Origin: Blakeslea trispora
Lineage: Eukaryota; Mucoromycota; Mucoromycetes; Mucorales; Choanephoraceae
DNA: 64,000 nt
Assembly (NCBI GenBank): GCA_025331445.1
Contig: JAIWNE010000056.1
Span: 62,001 to 126,000, forward strand
Reading direction: 5' to 3'
Shown here in pieces: positions 24,208 through 33,922 of this stretch. How positions within the stretch are numbered: the stretch's first letter is position 1; every line of letters starts with the position of its first letter. The notes under the pieces are model-generated. The model did not search any database and was not told where the DNA came from. It saw only the letters and a list, made by a program, of their open reading frames with translations. The translations under genes were made by a program, and so were the position numbers.

Positions 24208-26944
24208 ACGTGCCTCTGAACTTAAAACCACAAAAACAAGAAATTGTTTCATTTTTTGAGGACTCTTTTTTTTGCTTTTGGTATGGATCGATCATACGAC
24301 CTGTCAATCTTTTTGGGGATTTCTTTTCTTTGAGAAGCATAATTAAATCACAATTGAGAGCAATCCATCATTAAGTGTTTTTTTTTTTATTTTTTTAACT
24401 TTCAAATGTCTTGAGGAGCTCTTACTTTTCTATGGGACAAATACTTTTTTTCTACAAATTTCTTTAACTCCTTTGCTATTTCTCTGCCATCGTCGTGCTT
24501 ACTATATGCTTCGATATAGTTCATGCAACGCTGAAAAAATCTCCGGATTTTCTTGACATCTCCTGCATTGTCCAAAAACATGGGGATGTTCTTTTCGAGA
24601 GACTTGAATGTGTAATCACATCTCAATCTAGCCTCTCTCTTGGCCAATCCCCAATACATCTCTATCCAATTGCATTCGCAGTGGTATTTTGGATAGAGTT
24701 CGAAAATGTGGCCAGCATTTTCTACTGCTTCTTGTAATGCAGTCTTTTGAGCTGCAAAATCCACTCTACTTCCCAGGAAATGGGAAGCGCAGCACATAGA
24801 CTTCAAACCTGGCTCAGCAGCACCACAACGAAGTTTCCATACCTTGCCTTCAAGGTCACCGAGCCATTGACCACGTTCTTCAAGAATTCGTTTGATTCCT
24901 GTGATTGTAAAGATGTTAAAAGAGTTTGCTTCGGAAATACATGTGCTATTTACCTTTAAAGTATCTGACTCGTTTGGTTTTGGGTCTACCTTTGGAGTCA
25001 TGAGAAGAGATTTCTTTCTCATAAAAAAATGACTGATGAAGAAGCTCACCGGTCGAGAGTTTGACGGTTGTGTCTCTGAACTGATATTTATCAGTCAGAG
25101 ACCATGGTTTCTCGTTGAGAGTCATACGACTTACAACCAATGCGTCATCACTGTAAGCACCATGGTTTGAACTGTTATCAAACAGGAATACAGCTCGGCA
25201 GTTGGGATGTAAGTTTTCGAACAGCCCAATGACATAGTCCAGCTGAGAGACCATGTCTTTATGAGTCCACCAACCGTCTCTACTCTCTCCAGCTTTGAAA
25301 AGCTTACGGGAGGTCCATCCACCCAACTTCATCGTCCCATGACAGGGGCACTGGAATTCACTTACCATAATGGAGGATCCAGGCCCCTTTTTGCGAATGA
25401 AAGATTCACCTTCCAAACTCCAAATGTCATTTTTGCCATCATTGGCGTAAAAGGTTGATTCGTCATGAGTGACGAATACAACCTTTTCTTCACCCTCCAA
25501 AAGAACTGGTTCAAGAACATTTTCTTCTTGATCTCCTTCGTAGAACTCGGATCTACGCATGTAGTCTACCATTCGTAGAGCCCATTCTTTCCGGTACTTC
25601 ACCACATCTTCTCGTTCGTGTCCATCAAAGAAGAGGCCTTTCTTGTTGCCATAAGAGTAGCCCCATTCATGCAAGTACTTGCTGATGGTAGAGATGGCAA
25701 CAGTTCCAAGCACACCCAAAGAAGAAGGGATTACTTCAGTTTCAATGAAGTCCTTGATGGCCACAAGCGATCTTTCAGCAGGCTTTGTTCTCTGCATATA
25801 CTCTACGACTTGCATCTTTACGTCGTTGTGACTCAAGAAGGATTGCCTTTTGGTGTGAACACCTTGGCTATGATCGGAGAGATCATTGTGCTCAAGGTAT
25901 TCCTTTACCCAACTCATGATGCTTCTTGAGCGGGCATCCTTTGAGTAGCTTGGCCAGAAAAGTTCAGATACTCTCTGAGATGCCTTGCCCATCTTCATTC
26001 CTTCCAAACGAAGTTCAAAGTACAAGAGAACGGAGTACAAGCGGCATTGATTGTACGAACCTACTGAGCTACCCTCCATTCTCTGGTTCATTTCAGGCTT
26101 CACCTGCTCACGCAACGACTCAATACAATTGCTGATCTTGATCAATTCCCTCTTAGGATGGGTCAGCCTATCTTCAGCATCCTGCTCATCGTCTTCATTT
26201 TGTTCCTGGATATCACTGTTGTCAACAGTGATACCAAAGTTGAACAAGGTAGATTTGGGGTCTACCTTGCTGGACTCCACTTTTCTTCTCCACTTTGTGG
26301 TTCTTGAGTCCTTGGTGTCGTGAATTTTTCTCTTCTCACCAGAGGATACACTATCTCTAAGGCGGGAAAGGGCTGACATATCCATTTCACCACCCAAAGT
26401 TTCCCAATCTTCATTTATTTCAATTACTTCTTCAGAAATAACTTCAGGAACATTTTCTTTCAAAAATTTTCTTTGGCGTCCTTTTTCTGGGCGTTGAATC
26501 TTGCTTTTCTTTTGCTAGGGAAGGGCATATTTAATAATAAGTTGGATAAAGGAAAACTTTTGCTGTATGGATGTCAGTTCCTAAAAATAATCACCATAAT
26601 CTGAAGGGAACACAAAAATTGCTATACACAGTTTTTATTGGCTTCCATTTGTTACACAAATATACTTAACGGTCTTTCAAATTTTTAGCAGTACATTGAC
26701 CTGTTTCATTTCCTTCGTCCCCTCTATATCTCCCCAGCTTAAATTTTGAAAAACCGATCAACTTTCAAAAACCTTTACATGAAAACTTTTATATGAAATT
26801 TCAAAAATTGAGTGGATCATCGTGTTCAGAAACGTTTTCTCAACAGAGTTATACACTCAGTTTTTTATTTTTTATATGAAAGTTTTTATGTGAAGATTTT
26901 TGAATATTAACAATATTTTTGTAGTTTTAAGTTCAGAGGCACGT
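24208..26944 (-). mobile_element. Tc1/mariner-like DDE DNA transposon nested in the chromovirus integrase
   Basis: 2737 bp bounded by terminal inverted repeats ACGTGCCTCTGAACTTAAAA(C) of about 29 bp with one mismatch, and flanked by a TA duplication (24206-24207 and 26945-26946). TA targeting and a DDE transposase place it in the broad IS630/Tc1/mariner group. It cuts the host element's integrase after the Trp-Asp-Leu just downstream of the catalytic Glu. It looks intact, so it is probably younger than the retrotransposon that hosts it. Confidence 0.92.
24402..26514 (-). CDS. DDE superfamily transposase
   Basis: A two-part reading frame is joined by a short GT-AG intron (about 24902-24957), so that FKG runs into IKRILEERGQWLGDLEG. 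Catalytic acidic residues are seen in VTHDESTFYANDG, VFLFDNSSNHGAY and CNWIEMYWGLAKREAR (D-D-E). The N-terminal half is acidic and then helical, consistent with a DNA-binding region. The frame is open up to about 26514, where a plausible splice acceptor (CCCTAG) precedes it. The true ATG probably lies in a small upstream exon before 26650 that I could not fix. Apart from the unresolved start, I see no stop or frameshift. Confidence 0.85.
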
Positions 26945-26946
26945 TA

Positions 26947-28358
26947 AGTCCCATTCTCCGGTAACTCCTTCTACCACCTTCTTTATCGCATTCATAGCTG
27001 TGCCTACTGTTCGTTCAGCTGCGCCATTGGATTGAGGGTAGTAAGGGGTGATCAACCTGTGATCAAAACCAGCTTTGCTTTTGAATCTTTGCATAACTTG
27101 GTTAGCAAATTCTTTGCCGTTGTCAGATTGTAGTATTCTTGGAATACCAAAATCACAAAACACCGGTATTAAAGCTTTTACTACAGCTTCTGCGGTTTTG
27201 TTCGGTATGGGTCGTAAGATCACAAACCGTGAACAAATATCAATCATAACCAGTAAATATTTGTTGTTTCGCTCTGTTACAGGCAATGGTCCTGCTAAGT
27301 CAATTGCCCAATGGTCTCCTGGTAAGGATGCTTGGACTGGCTTATGTGGATTGTACCCTGTCTTGACGATGTTGAATTTTTGACACTGAGCACACTTCTT
27401 TGCTACTAAGAGTGCTTGTTCCATTAACTTTGGCCAATGCATACCGTTGTTGTGTATTGCCTTAACCATAGCTTCCGCTCCGAAGTGTCCAAATAAATGC
27501 GCTTTTTCCAATATTGTTTGCTTCTCCTCCTCAGTTGGGGGTTCAGTCATATTGTCTTGCAAATATTCTGCGCTGGCTCTCCTAGCGTACTTATTGTTAC
27601 TGTTTGATGCGTATGATTCGGAATGTAGCTTATCCAAATCACCCTCCCCCAGTTCTTTTTCTGCAGCAAAAAGACGTGATAATGCGTCCGGAAGGACATT
27701 GTCCATGCCTGGCAGATGGATAACGGTGAAGTCATAATCAAGGATAGTTTCCAATCAATTCGTTAACATAGCATTGAGCTCCTTCTGAGTATGTATGAAC
27801 ACCAATGCTTTATGGTCAGTGCGTAGCACGAAGTGGCGACCCCACAAGTATGTGTGGAATCTTTGTAGAGCAAATACTATTGCTAAAAGCTCACGTTTGG
27901 TTACGCCATAGTTGCGCTCAGACTTAGTCAAAGCTCTGGCCATAAACCCAATGTAGTGACGCTCCTTTGTGTCGGGTGTTTCTTGGTACAATACAGCACC
28001 AATGCCCACGTCGGAGGCGTCTGTGGCGACCTGAAATGGCAGCGACAAATCCGGTGCTTGCAACACTGGAGCATTCAATAAAGCCTGCCTGATGTCATGA
28101 AAAGCAACGTCCTGTTTGTGCGTCCATAATGGTCCTAGTTTGCCTGTATGATTGCGCAACCCATCTAATGGTGCCGTCAAAACCGCTATTTTAGGAATAT
28201 AATCGCGGAAATAGTTGACCAGACCGAGAAAACGCTGTATGTCTTTGCCTGTGCGTGGCTGTGGCCATTCCATCGTATTGCTTACCTTACGAGGATCAAG
28301 ATAGGTTTTGCCATTGGTAGAAACGCAGAAGCCCAACAGGTAAATTGTCTGTTGTGCG
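26947..28358 (-). pseudogene. Chromovirus RNase H and integrase core (fragment, one nonsense codon)
   Basis: In element order: the RT tail (LGFCVSTNGKTYLDPRKV, RFLGLVNYFRDYIP), RNase H of the Ty3 type (QVATDASDVGIGAVLYQ, SKSERNYGVTKRELLAIVFA with Glu, LRTDHKAL with Asp), then the linker. The integrase zinc finger follows (HLFGHFGAE...CAQCQKF), then the core with Asp in HWAIDLAGP, Asp in LQSDNGKEF and Glu in GAAERTVG. A TGA at 27755-27757 sits where the family has Trp just before LETILDYDF. The frame is otherwise open and is ended by the DDE transposon at 26944. Confidence 0.9.
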
Positions 28359-28951
28359 TGTTGTGAACATTTAGAATCTATATACTGATTACGAAATAAA
28401 TGATACAAAGTATTATTATACATACTATATCTGGACATAGAGTCTAGAATAGAACTAGAGTAACTGTAATAGATCAATGTCTACTTCATCTATCTATCCT
28501 TTAGAGATCGATTCTAATATGATGCTAACTTGAGAGACAAATTGGATCATATATCAAATAGACCAATTGGCTCTCGGGACTCAGGCCTTATCGATGTGGA
28601 TAAACTATTGATATCAGCTATACCGAATCAGAATTGATGTGACAATGAAAATGACAAGATGGTGCTAAAGAATTTATTAAAACAATTTTTTCTATCTTAC
28701 CATCTCAGATCAGCTATGACCTGAGAGCTGAGTAGACTGAATATCTGAGACATGGTCAATGATATAGTGTTCCGTATCCTCGATATTAAAATAGATTCCC
28801 TGATCATCTCTAGATGATAGAATCAGTTTATCCGACCTAAAAGATATAAATACCTAGATATTCCATAGCTATAAACGACATCTGATTTTTCTTTAATAAA
28901 CCCATACGAGTTCTAAAGGATTTCTTTGTTTCTTCCATTACCTTCACAACA
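28359..28951. mobile_element. Solo LTR, family B (593 bp), nested in the chromovirus
   Basis: The plus strand starts TGTTGTGAACATT and ends CCTTCACAACA, with a 5-bp target duplication GTGCG (28354-28358 and 28952-28956). It interrupts the reading frame between the RT finger/palm (ending NPKKCFFA) and the RNase H connection. Its sequence differs from solo LTR families A and C and from the host element's own LTR. Confidence 0.92.
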
Positions 28952-31092
28952 GTGCGAAGAAGCATTTCTTGGGATTTAAAATCAATTTGACCCGAGTGAG
29001 TTCATCAATGACGCTCTGCACATGGGTTGTGTGTTCCTGGAGGTTCTTGCTGTAAATGACAATGTCATCTACGAATGTGGCCACATACTTATGGAATGGT
29101 TCAACCGAGAATAGCTTGGCCATTACCCGCTGAAATTTGGAAGAAATCGGTTTCAACCCAAATGGACATCCACGAAACATGTACTGTTTGCCATCGACAG
29201 ATGTAAATGCAGTTTTGTGTTGGTGTGGTGGATAGATGGGAAAACGGTGAAAAGCGTTCTTCAAATCCAAAGTACTAAAGACGTTAGAACCTGCTAACCT
29301 CTTAAAGATGTCATGAATCTTGGGTAGCGGAAAACGGTCTTCCTTCAAGTACTTGTTGATGTGTCTGGGATCTAGACAAGGACGCTTGTCTGTATAGTTA
29401 CCCTTGCCATCTTTTTTGGGTGCTAATGTCAGTGGACTGTTCCACTTGTTGTCGACATTTGCATGAACCTCCCTGATGATATCTTCCTTCAACCACCGTT
29501 CTACGGTTTCCTGTACTCTAGGCTCAAGTGTATCGGCAATGGGATATTGTGGCCTATAACTATCAGTTGCGTCAGGAGTATCAAGGTAGATGACCGCATC
29601 AGGATGTGTGCAGAAAGAACCAGCAGGTATTGCCTCATTGGCTGCGATATTGTTTTGAATGCTTAGCATAAAATGTGCCATTTCTGTAGGTGTTCCGAAT
29701 GGATCGTCATTCGGCTCAACCTTGTCTTTGAATGGGCTTTCTGCGACACCTTTACTTGGTGGGTCCCATGATGTGGCTAGGCCATAATAACCTATGCCCA
29801 ATATTTTCATCAGATCTGTGCCAATGGACATGGGAACATCCAGTGTCAAATTCATCACTTCAAAATGAAATGTGTAAGGGTTACCGTTGTACAATAACTT
29901 GAGCTTTGGTGTGCGGCCTACAATACTAGTGGTACTGTTTGCCTCAGCTAAGTGTACTTTTGGTCTATTGTTATTGTTATACTTCAAAATGGGGATGTTG
30001 TTTTGTAAACAGAAATTTTTATTGAGAGAAGAAAAGTTGGCACCACCGTCAACCAGAGCCTGAATAGCATGTGACTCTAGATAAAGGGGTACTTTAGTTT
30101 CTCCATCCATGTTTTGGATTTTTTCTCTCTTTTTAAGCTTACAATCCATTTTGTCGTATTCTTGCAGACAAACGTCCATGTCTTCTGTGAGGTTGTCGGC
30201 CACTGTGCTGATACCAGCGACGGAACCGTTCTGCGAAGCGGGAGTGTTGTCATTAGCAACGCGCATCACTGCCATACGAGATGTCAGGCGACGTTGCTCT
30301 TCTCTCTTGGAGTTTTTGGTGTTGTCAGGACAAACTGCGTTGTGCCCCTTGAAGTAAGGAACCCCACATCGATTGCAAGGTTTACTTTGACTGTTTTTCT
30401 TGGCGTAATCTGCCCACTTGGAAGCTCCTGTGCCATTAGCTGTGGAGCTCAACTTTTCCAATTTGGCTGAGCGCTCAACATTCTCACTGTCAGCTCTGCG
30501 CTTGGTGCTCATGGGCAAATCCAAGCTGTGAAACCACAGGATCATTTCCCGCAAGCTCTTTCCCATGATGTTCTCAGGGTTGCTGCTGATCAAGCGAAAA
30601 AGCGTAGTTCTCCACTCTTGAGGAAAGTTGTTGCACGTAGCAACGAACAAGATTTCGTCCTTAGACATCTTGTCCAAATCCATATTGGAAAAAACTTCCA
30701 ACCAGCGTTCTGCAAATGCAGCATTGTTTTCATCTCTTAGGACTGCAAGTCTCATTATGGCTGTGATGTTTGCAGCTCTCTCTTTTGGAGTGTTCATGTA
30801 CTCCGAGAGCCACAACTTCACCGTCTCCCAAGACACCTTAAGGCCTTGGGCTTTGGCTACTTTCATCTGTTGCCCGTAATGTTCCCTAAAATCTTTACCC
30901 AACAGGGAGGGCATGCACTTGTGGTGCTCGCTGTCCAGATTGATGCCTTGACTTAGAGCATATCTTTCCAGATATTCAGCAAACAACTTCACGTTGCGAA
31001 ATACTCCCCCATTGTTTCCCTTTGCTTTCTCTGTGGCCCCCAAAAGACAGGGCATCTCTTGGATCTTGAGTTGAGTAGATCCCCTAGATGGC
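28952..31092 (-). pseudogene. Chromovirus gag (main part), protease and reverse transcriptase
   Basis: One long open frame (703 codons from the first ATG at 31055) between two solo LTR insertions. It holds the gag capsid region, a zinc knuckle CNRCGVPYFKGHNAVC (C-X2-C-X7-H-X3-C) and an aspartic protease motif ALVDGGANFSSL, where DGG replaces the usual DTG/DSG. The reverse transcriptase follows with PLTLAPKKDGKGNY, RPCLDPRHINKYLK, FSTLDLKNAFHRFPI, FRGCPFGLKPISSKFQRVM and the catalytic YVATFVDDIVIYS. Gag and pol appear fused in one frame, as in Tf1-like chromoviruses. Confidence 0.93.
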
Positions 31093-31344
31093 TGTTATGT
31101 AACGTGTATACTTTGATAGATGATGTGTAATAAAGACTATTGAGTACTTTTTGAGACTGTTAGTAGCTTTATTAAAACTTCAGAGAGAGAAGAAGGATTT
31201 ATAATACACGTCTAATTGCTACAGGGATAATAGTTGAGGATTCCTAATTAGGAGATTCGTAATACATTGGGTGAACACCTCTTGTGGAGGTTAAAGGGAT
31301 ATTTAAATATAAGATAATCAAGAGATTAGGACCGTTCTATAACA
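31093..31344. mobile_element. Solo LTR, family C (252 bp), nested in chromovirus gag
   Basis: The plus strand starts TGTTATGTAACG and ends CGTTCTATAACA, with a 5-bp target duplication ATGGC (31088-31092 and 31345-31349). The gag frame reads straight across if this insert is ignored. Confidence 0.92.
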
Positions 31345-31609
31345 ATGGCTGTTCCTGAAACTCGGGTACCTGAGGAAAGCGTTCATGACAAAAGGCTTTC
31401 AAGGAGCGAGCTTGCCTGAATGCGGCAGCGGCCTTCTCCTCTAGTTCCATGTCTGGATTTCTGGCGTCGCACGAGTCCTCATACTCTTGAGCCAAGGCAG
31501 CAGCTTTATCCTGCACTTTGCGCAAGACTCTGAGAGATTTCAGGACAGGGTTGACAGGGGTGGTGGCTTGGCCTTGTTCCCCAGTGTTTACTTCAATAGT
31601 AGTGTTCAT
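31345..31609 (-). pseudogene. Chromovirus gag N-terminus
   Basis: The start ATG at 31609 lies 28 bp inside the 5' LTR. The product starts MNTTIEVNTGEQGQ and has a helical Ala/Glu-rich segment (VQDKAAALAQEYEDSC). The frame breaks at the family C solo LTR after FQEQP. Confidence 0.85.
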
Positions 31610-31637
31610 TTGTAATGTGTGTATTCGTTCAAAAAAA
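31610..31637 (-). promoter_or_regulatory. Primer-binding region of the chromovirus (no tRNA-type TGG)
   Basis: Read on the minus strand, the bases directly after the 5' LTR are TTTTTTGAACGAATACAC. They lack the TGG expected for tRNA priming. TGAACGA here (plus-strand 31625-31631) is complementary to TCGTTCA inside the LTR (plus-strand 31685-31691). That LTR site lies about 20-30 nt downstream of a TATA-like CTAAATAAA, where a transcript could start. This layout resembles the self-primed Tf1 family. Confidence 0.45.
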
Positions 31638-31808
31638 TGTGATATTTGTCTCAGTGCTAATAGATATGAATGCTAACTATAAACTGAACGAGACAAAATT
31701 GAGGCCTTTATTTAGGTGAAGAGAAAAAGTGTCTAACACTGTAAAAAACTCTTCTAATATAATCGGACTTCTAAGTGACTTCCTAAATGAATGTGTTCAA
31801 ATACCACA
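31638..31808 (-). repeat. 5' LTR of the chromovirus
   Basis: 171 bp, identical by eye to 23209-23379. The target duplication AGGTA follows at 31809-31813. Confidence 0.93.
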
Positions 31809-33922
31809 AGGTAATTCAAGGTGCACGCCCACAAGCAAACATGGTCAAGAAAAACAAAGGAAAGCAACCAGTAAGAAGTAAGTAATGAACATACAAATCC
31901 GATTGCTCTCTTATTCACATTCTGTTATTCATAGTTGGTGAAGATGTTGCTGAAGATGATAGCAGTGAAGATGAAATGATTGATGAAGAAATGGTGTCCA
32001 ATCATTACATGTGCCCCATCTCCAAGAACATGCACACCAAGTTCATGAAGGCTGGCTTGGATGCGGCCAACATAGTGGTAAAGAGAAAGGTGACGCACGT
32101 CCCAAGAGGCTCTGCTGCCAAGATGGCTGATTTTTGTGGTGTCTCTGAGTCCCAAATCAAGCGAATGGGGCAATGGAACCAAGACACAATGAACAACGCT
32201 TACCTAAATTCCCTGCCTCGAGAAATTATGAGGGTTTTTGCTGGCTTTGACAATGACTCCAAGTACCGCCTCCCAAGGGCAACAGAAGAGCCATGCGATG
32301 AGTTGAAGAGGATAGTGTTCCCTTGGGTTGAAGAATGGCATGGCAGAATCCAATCAAATGCTGTCGATGAAGTGTCTGTCTCTGCCGACAAGTTTCTTAA
32401 GCTGATCAAGTGCCTAAAGATAACAATTCTTCAAGATGCTGCAGCGATGATGGATGTAATTCCTCATCACCCTATTTGGAAGCATGAGGTCTTCAAGCAT
32501 CGTTTGTTTCTCGAGTTCAGAGAGTACGTATTTTATCCGAAGAGGTTTTATATTTTTCTTTAACACATTTTATAGAAAAACTCTCCAGCATGTGCATGAT
32601 TGTGCAAACCAAAGACAATCAATCCTGAGCCAAGTAATGGCAGTAATAGAAAACGAGCCTTTCCCTAGCTTCGAGAGATCAGAGCATTGGTTCAACCACA
32701 AGGTGTTGCTAGCCAGCAAAGGTAACCCTACCATGGAAATGAGGTACAACTGCCACAGAGATGCCATCCAAAAAGCCTTCAATGCCTGCAATATCACGTC
32801 TTCCAAAAAGACACATATCGGTAGAGGCTCAGCTGCAAGAATGGCTGACTTACAAGGTGTGGATGAAGCTGACATCCGAAGAATGGGGCGTTGGAACAAT
32901 TCTTCAATGCATGGTGGATACTTGACTGGTCTACCAAGAGGCATTATGCGCAGCTTGGCTGGTTTCCCTACACAAGGAGCGTTCTTTCTCCCAAGAAACA
33001 CTGTCGAGCCATGCCAAGCACTTCAAGAGAAGCTTTTTCCTTTGGCGAGCGTTTGGCTAGAGAAGATACATTCGGGTCAAGCTGAACAAACGGTTGCTGC
33101 TGAGGGCTTTCTTCGCTTGCTGTTGACACTATGAATTACCTTTTTGCAAGACTCTGTCTACATGCAAAAGGCAATTCCTGATCATCCAATCTGGAGACAC
33201 AGCTTGTTCGTAGATCCATTGTATCTTGAATTTAAAAGGTATGTTATTCTATTCATGCTAGTGGTTTAATCTTTTTAACATCAACACAACTATATAGGCT
33301 TTTGGAAGCATCAGCTCAAACCGAAGCTAATCGAGAGGAGCTGCTTCTTCAACGAGTTGTACCGCTGATTGAGAGACAACTTGCAAACAGCTTGGAAGTC
33401 AGCCAACAACAGCATGAAGAAAACCGACAGTTGCAGGTGACCGTTTTGAATCAGATCAAGGGTATTGCCACCGGTAGAGCTTCGTTGCAGATCAACATTG
33501 ATTGGCCAACTGGTTCAAATATACCATCCACTACTGTTCGTTCCCTCACCTCGCCTTCTGTTCCTGCTTCTTCTGTTCCTGCTTCTTCAATTATTCTTAC
33601 GTCTTCAATCCAAACAGGAATCACGTACAGAATGAGCAATGTGTGTACTATTACCGATTTGTACAGAGAGTGGACCGTAGGTCTTGGTGGCAACCACTCA
33701 ATTGAATATATGAATCAGAACCACCCTGGCTGGTACAAGTCCCAGAAAAGCTTCTATATGCGAAGAAACAAAATTATGAAAGCCATTCAAGCCCAAGCTA
33801 CGGCAGAAGGTATTAGTATGCAATCAGCTGTCAGCATTGCCGAAGAGCTTCGAGTTCGTAATGGCTCGAAGTCTCTAGACTATCTGTCAAAAAACCCTGA
33901 TCTCATTTTCTGCTACCTTTAA

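Larger units (their letters stand above)
23209..31808 (-). mobile_element. Ty3/Gypsy chromovirus LTR retrotransposon with three nested insertions
   Basis: The element runs on the minus strand between two 171-bp LTRs that look identical, flanked by the 5-bp target duplication AGGTA (23204-23208 and 31809-31813). In element order it carries gag with a zinc knuckle, protease, reverse transcriptase, RNase H and integrase, plus a C-terminal chromodomain. That order makes it a chromovirus of the Ty3/Gypsy group. Three later insertions interrupt it: a 252-bp solo LTR in gag, a 593-bp solo LTR between RT and RNase H, and a 2.7-kb DDE transposon in integrase. Removing them and their duplications leaves about 5.0 kb, a normal full-length size. 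An in-frame TGA also lies at 27755-27757. Identical LTRs point to a recent insertion. Confidence 0.93.
23146..33922 (+). pseudogene. Crypton/Ndc10-like tyrosine recombinase with GCR1-type C-terminal domain, interrupted by a retrotransposon
   Basis: The visible exons are 23146-23208, then after the inserted element 31814-31877, 31935-32523, 32576-33238 and 33298-33922. Two tandem units each hold the C-terminal half of a tyrosine-recombinase fold. Unit 1 has THVPRGSAAKMADF, IKRMGQWN and NNAYLNSLPRE; unit 2 has THIGRGSAARMADL, IRRMGRWN and GGYLTGLPRG. The HxxR box, the GxW position and the nucleophile-type Tyr are kept, but the upstream catalytic Arg region is not visible. The last exon has a Gln-rich helix (ERQLANSLEVSQQQ) and a TDLYREWTVGLGG...W domain typical of GCR1_C DNA-binding domains found in Cryptons. 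An in-frame TGA at 33132-33134 replaces a codon that unit 1 keeps as AAG. With the insertion at 23208, this copy is dead. Ndc10-like domestication is the alternative origin. Confidence 0.75.

Noticed and set aside
24208..24340. Chimeric start of the integrase C-terminal ORF
   Set aside because: These codons are the end of the nested DDE transposon read by chance in frame with the chromovirus fragment.
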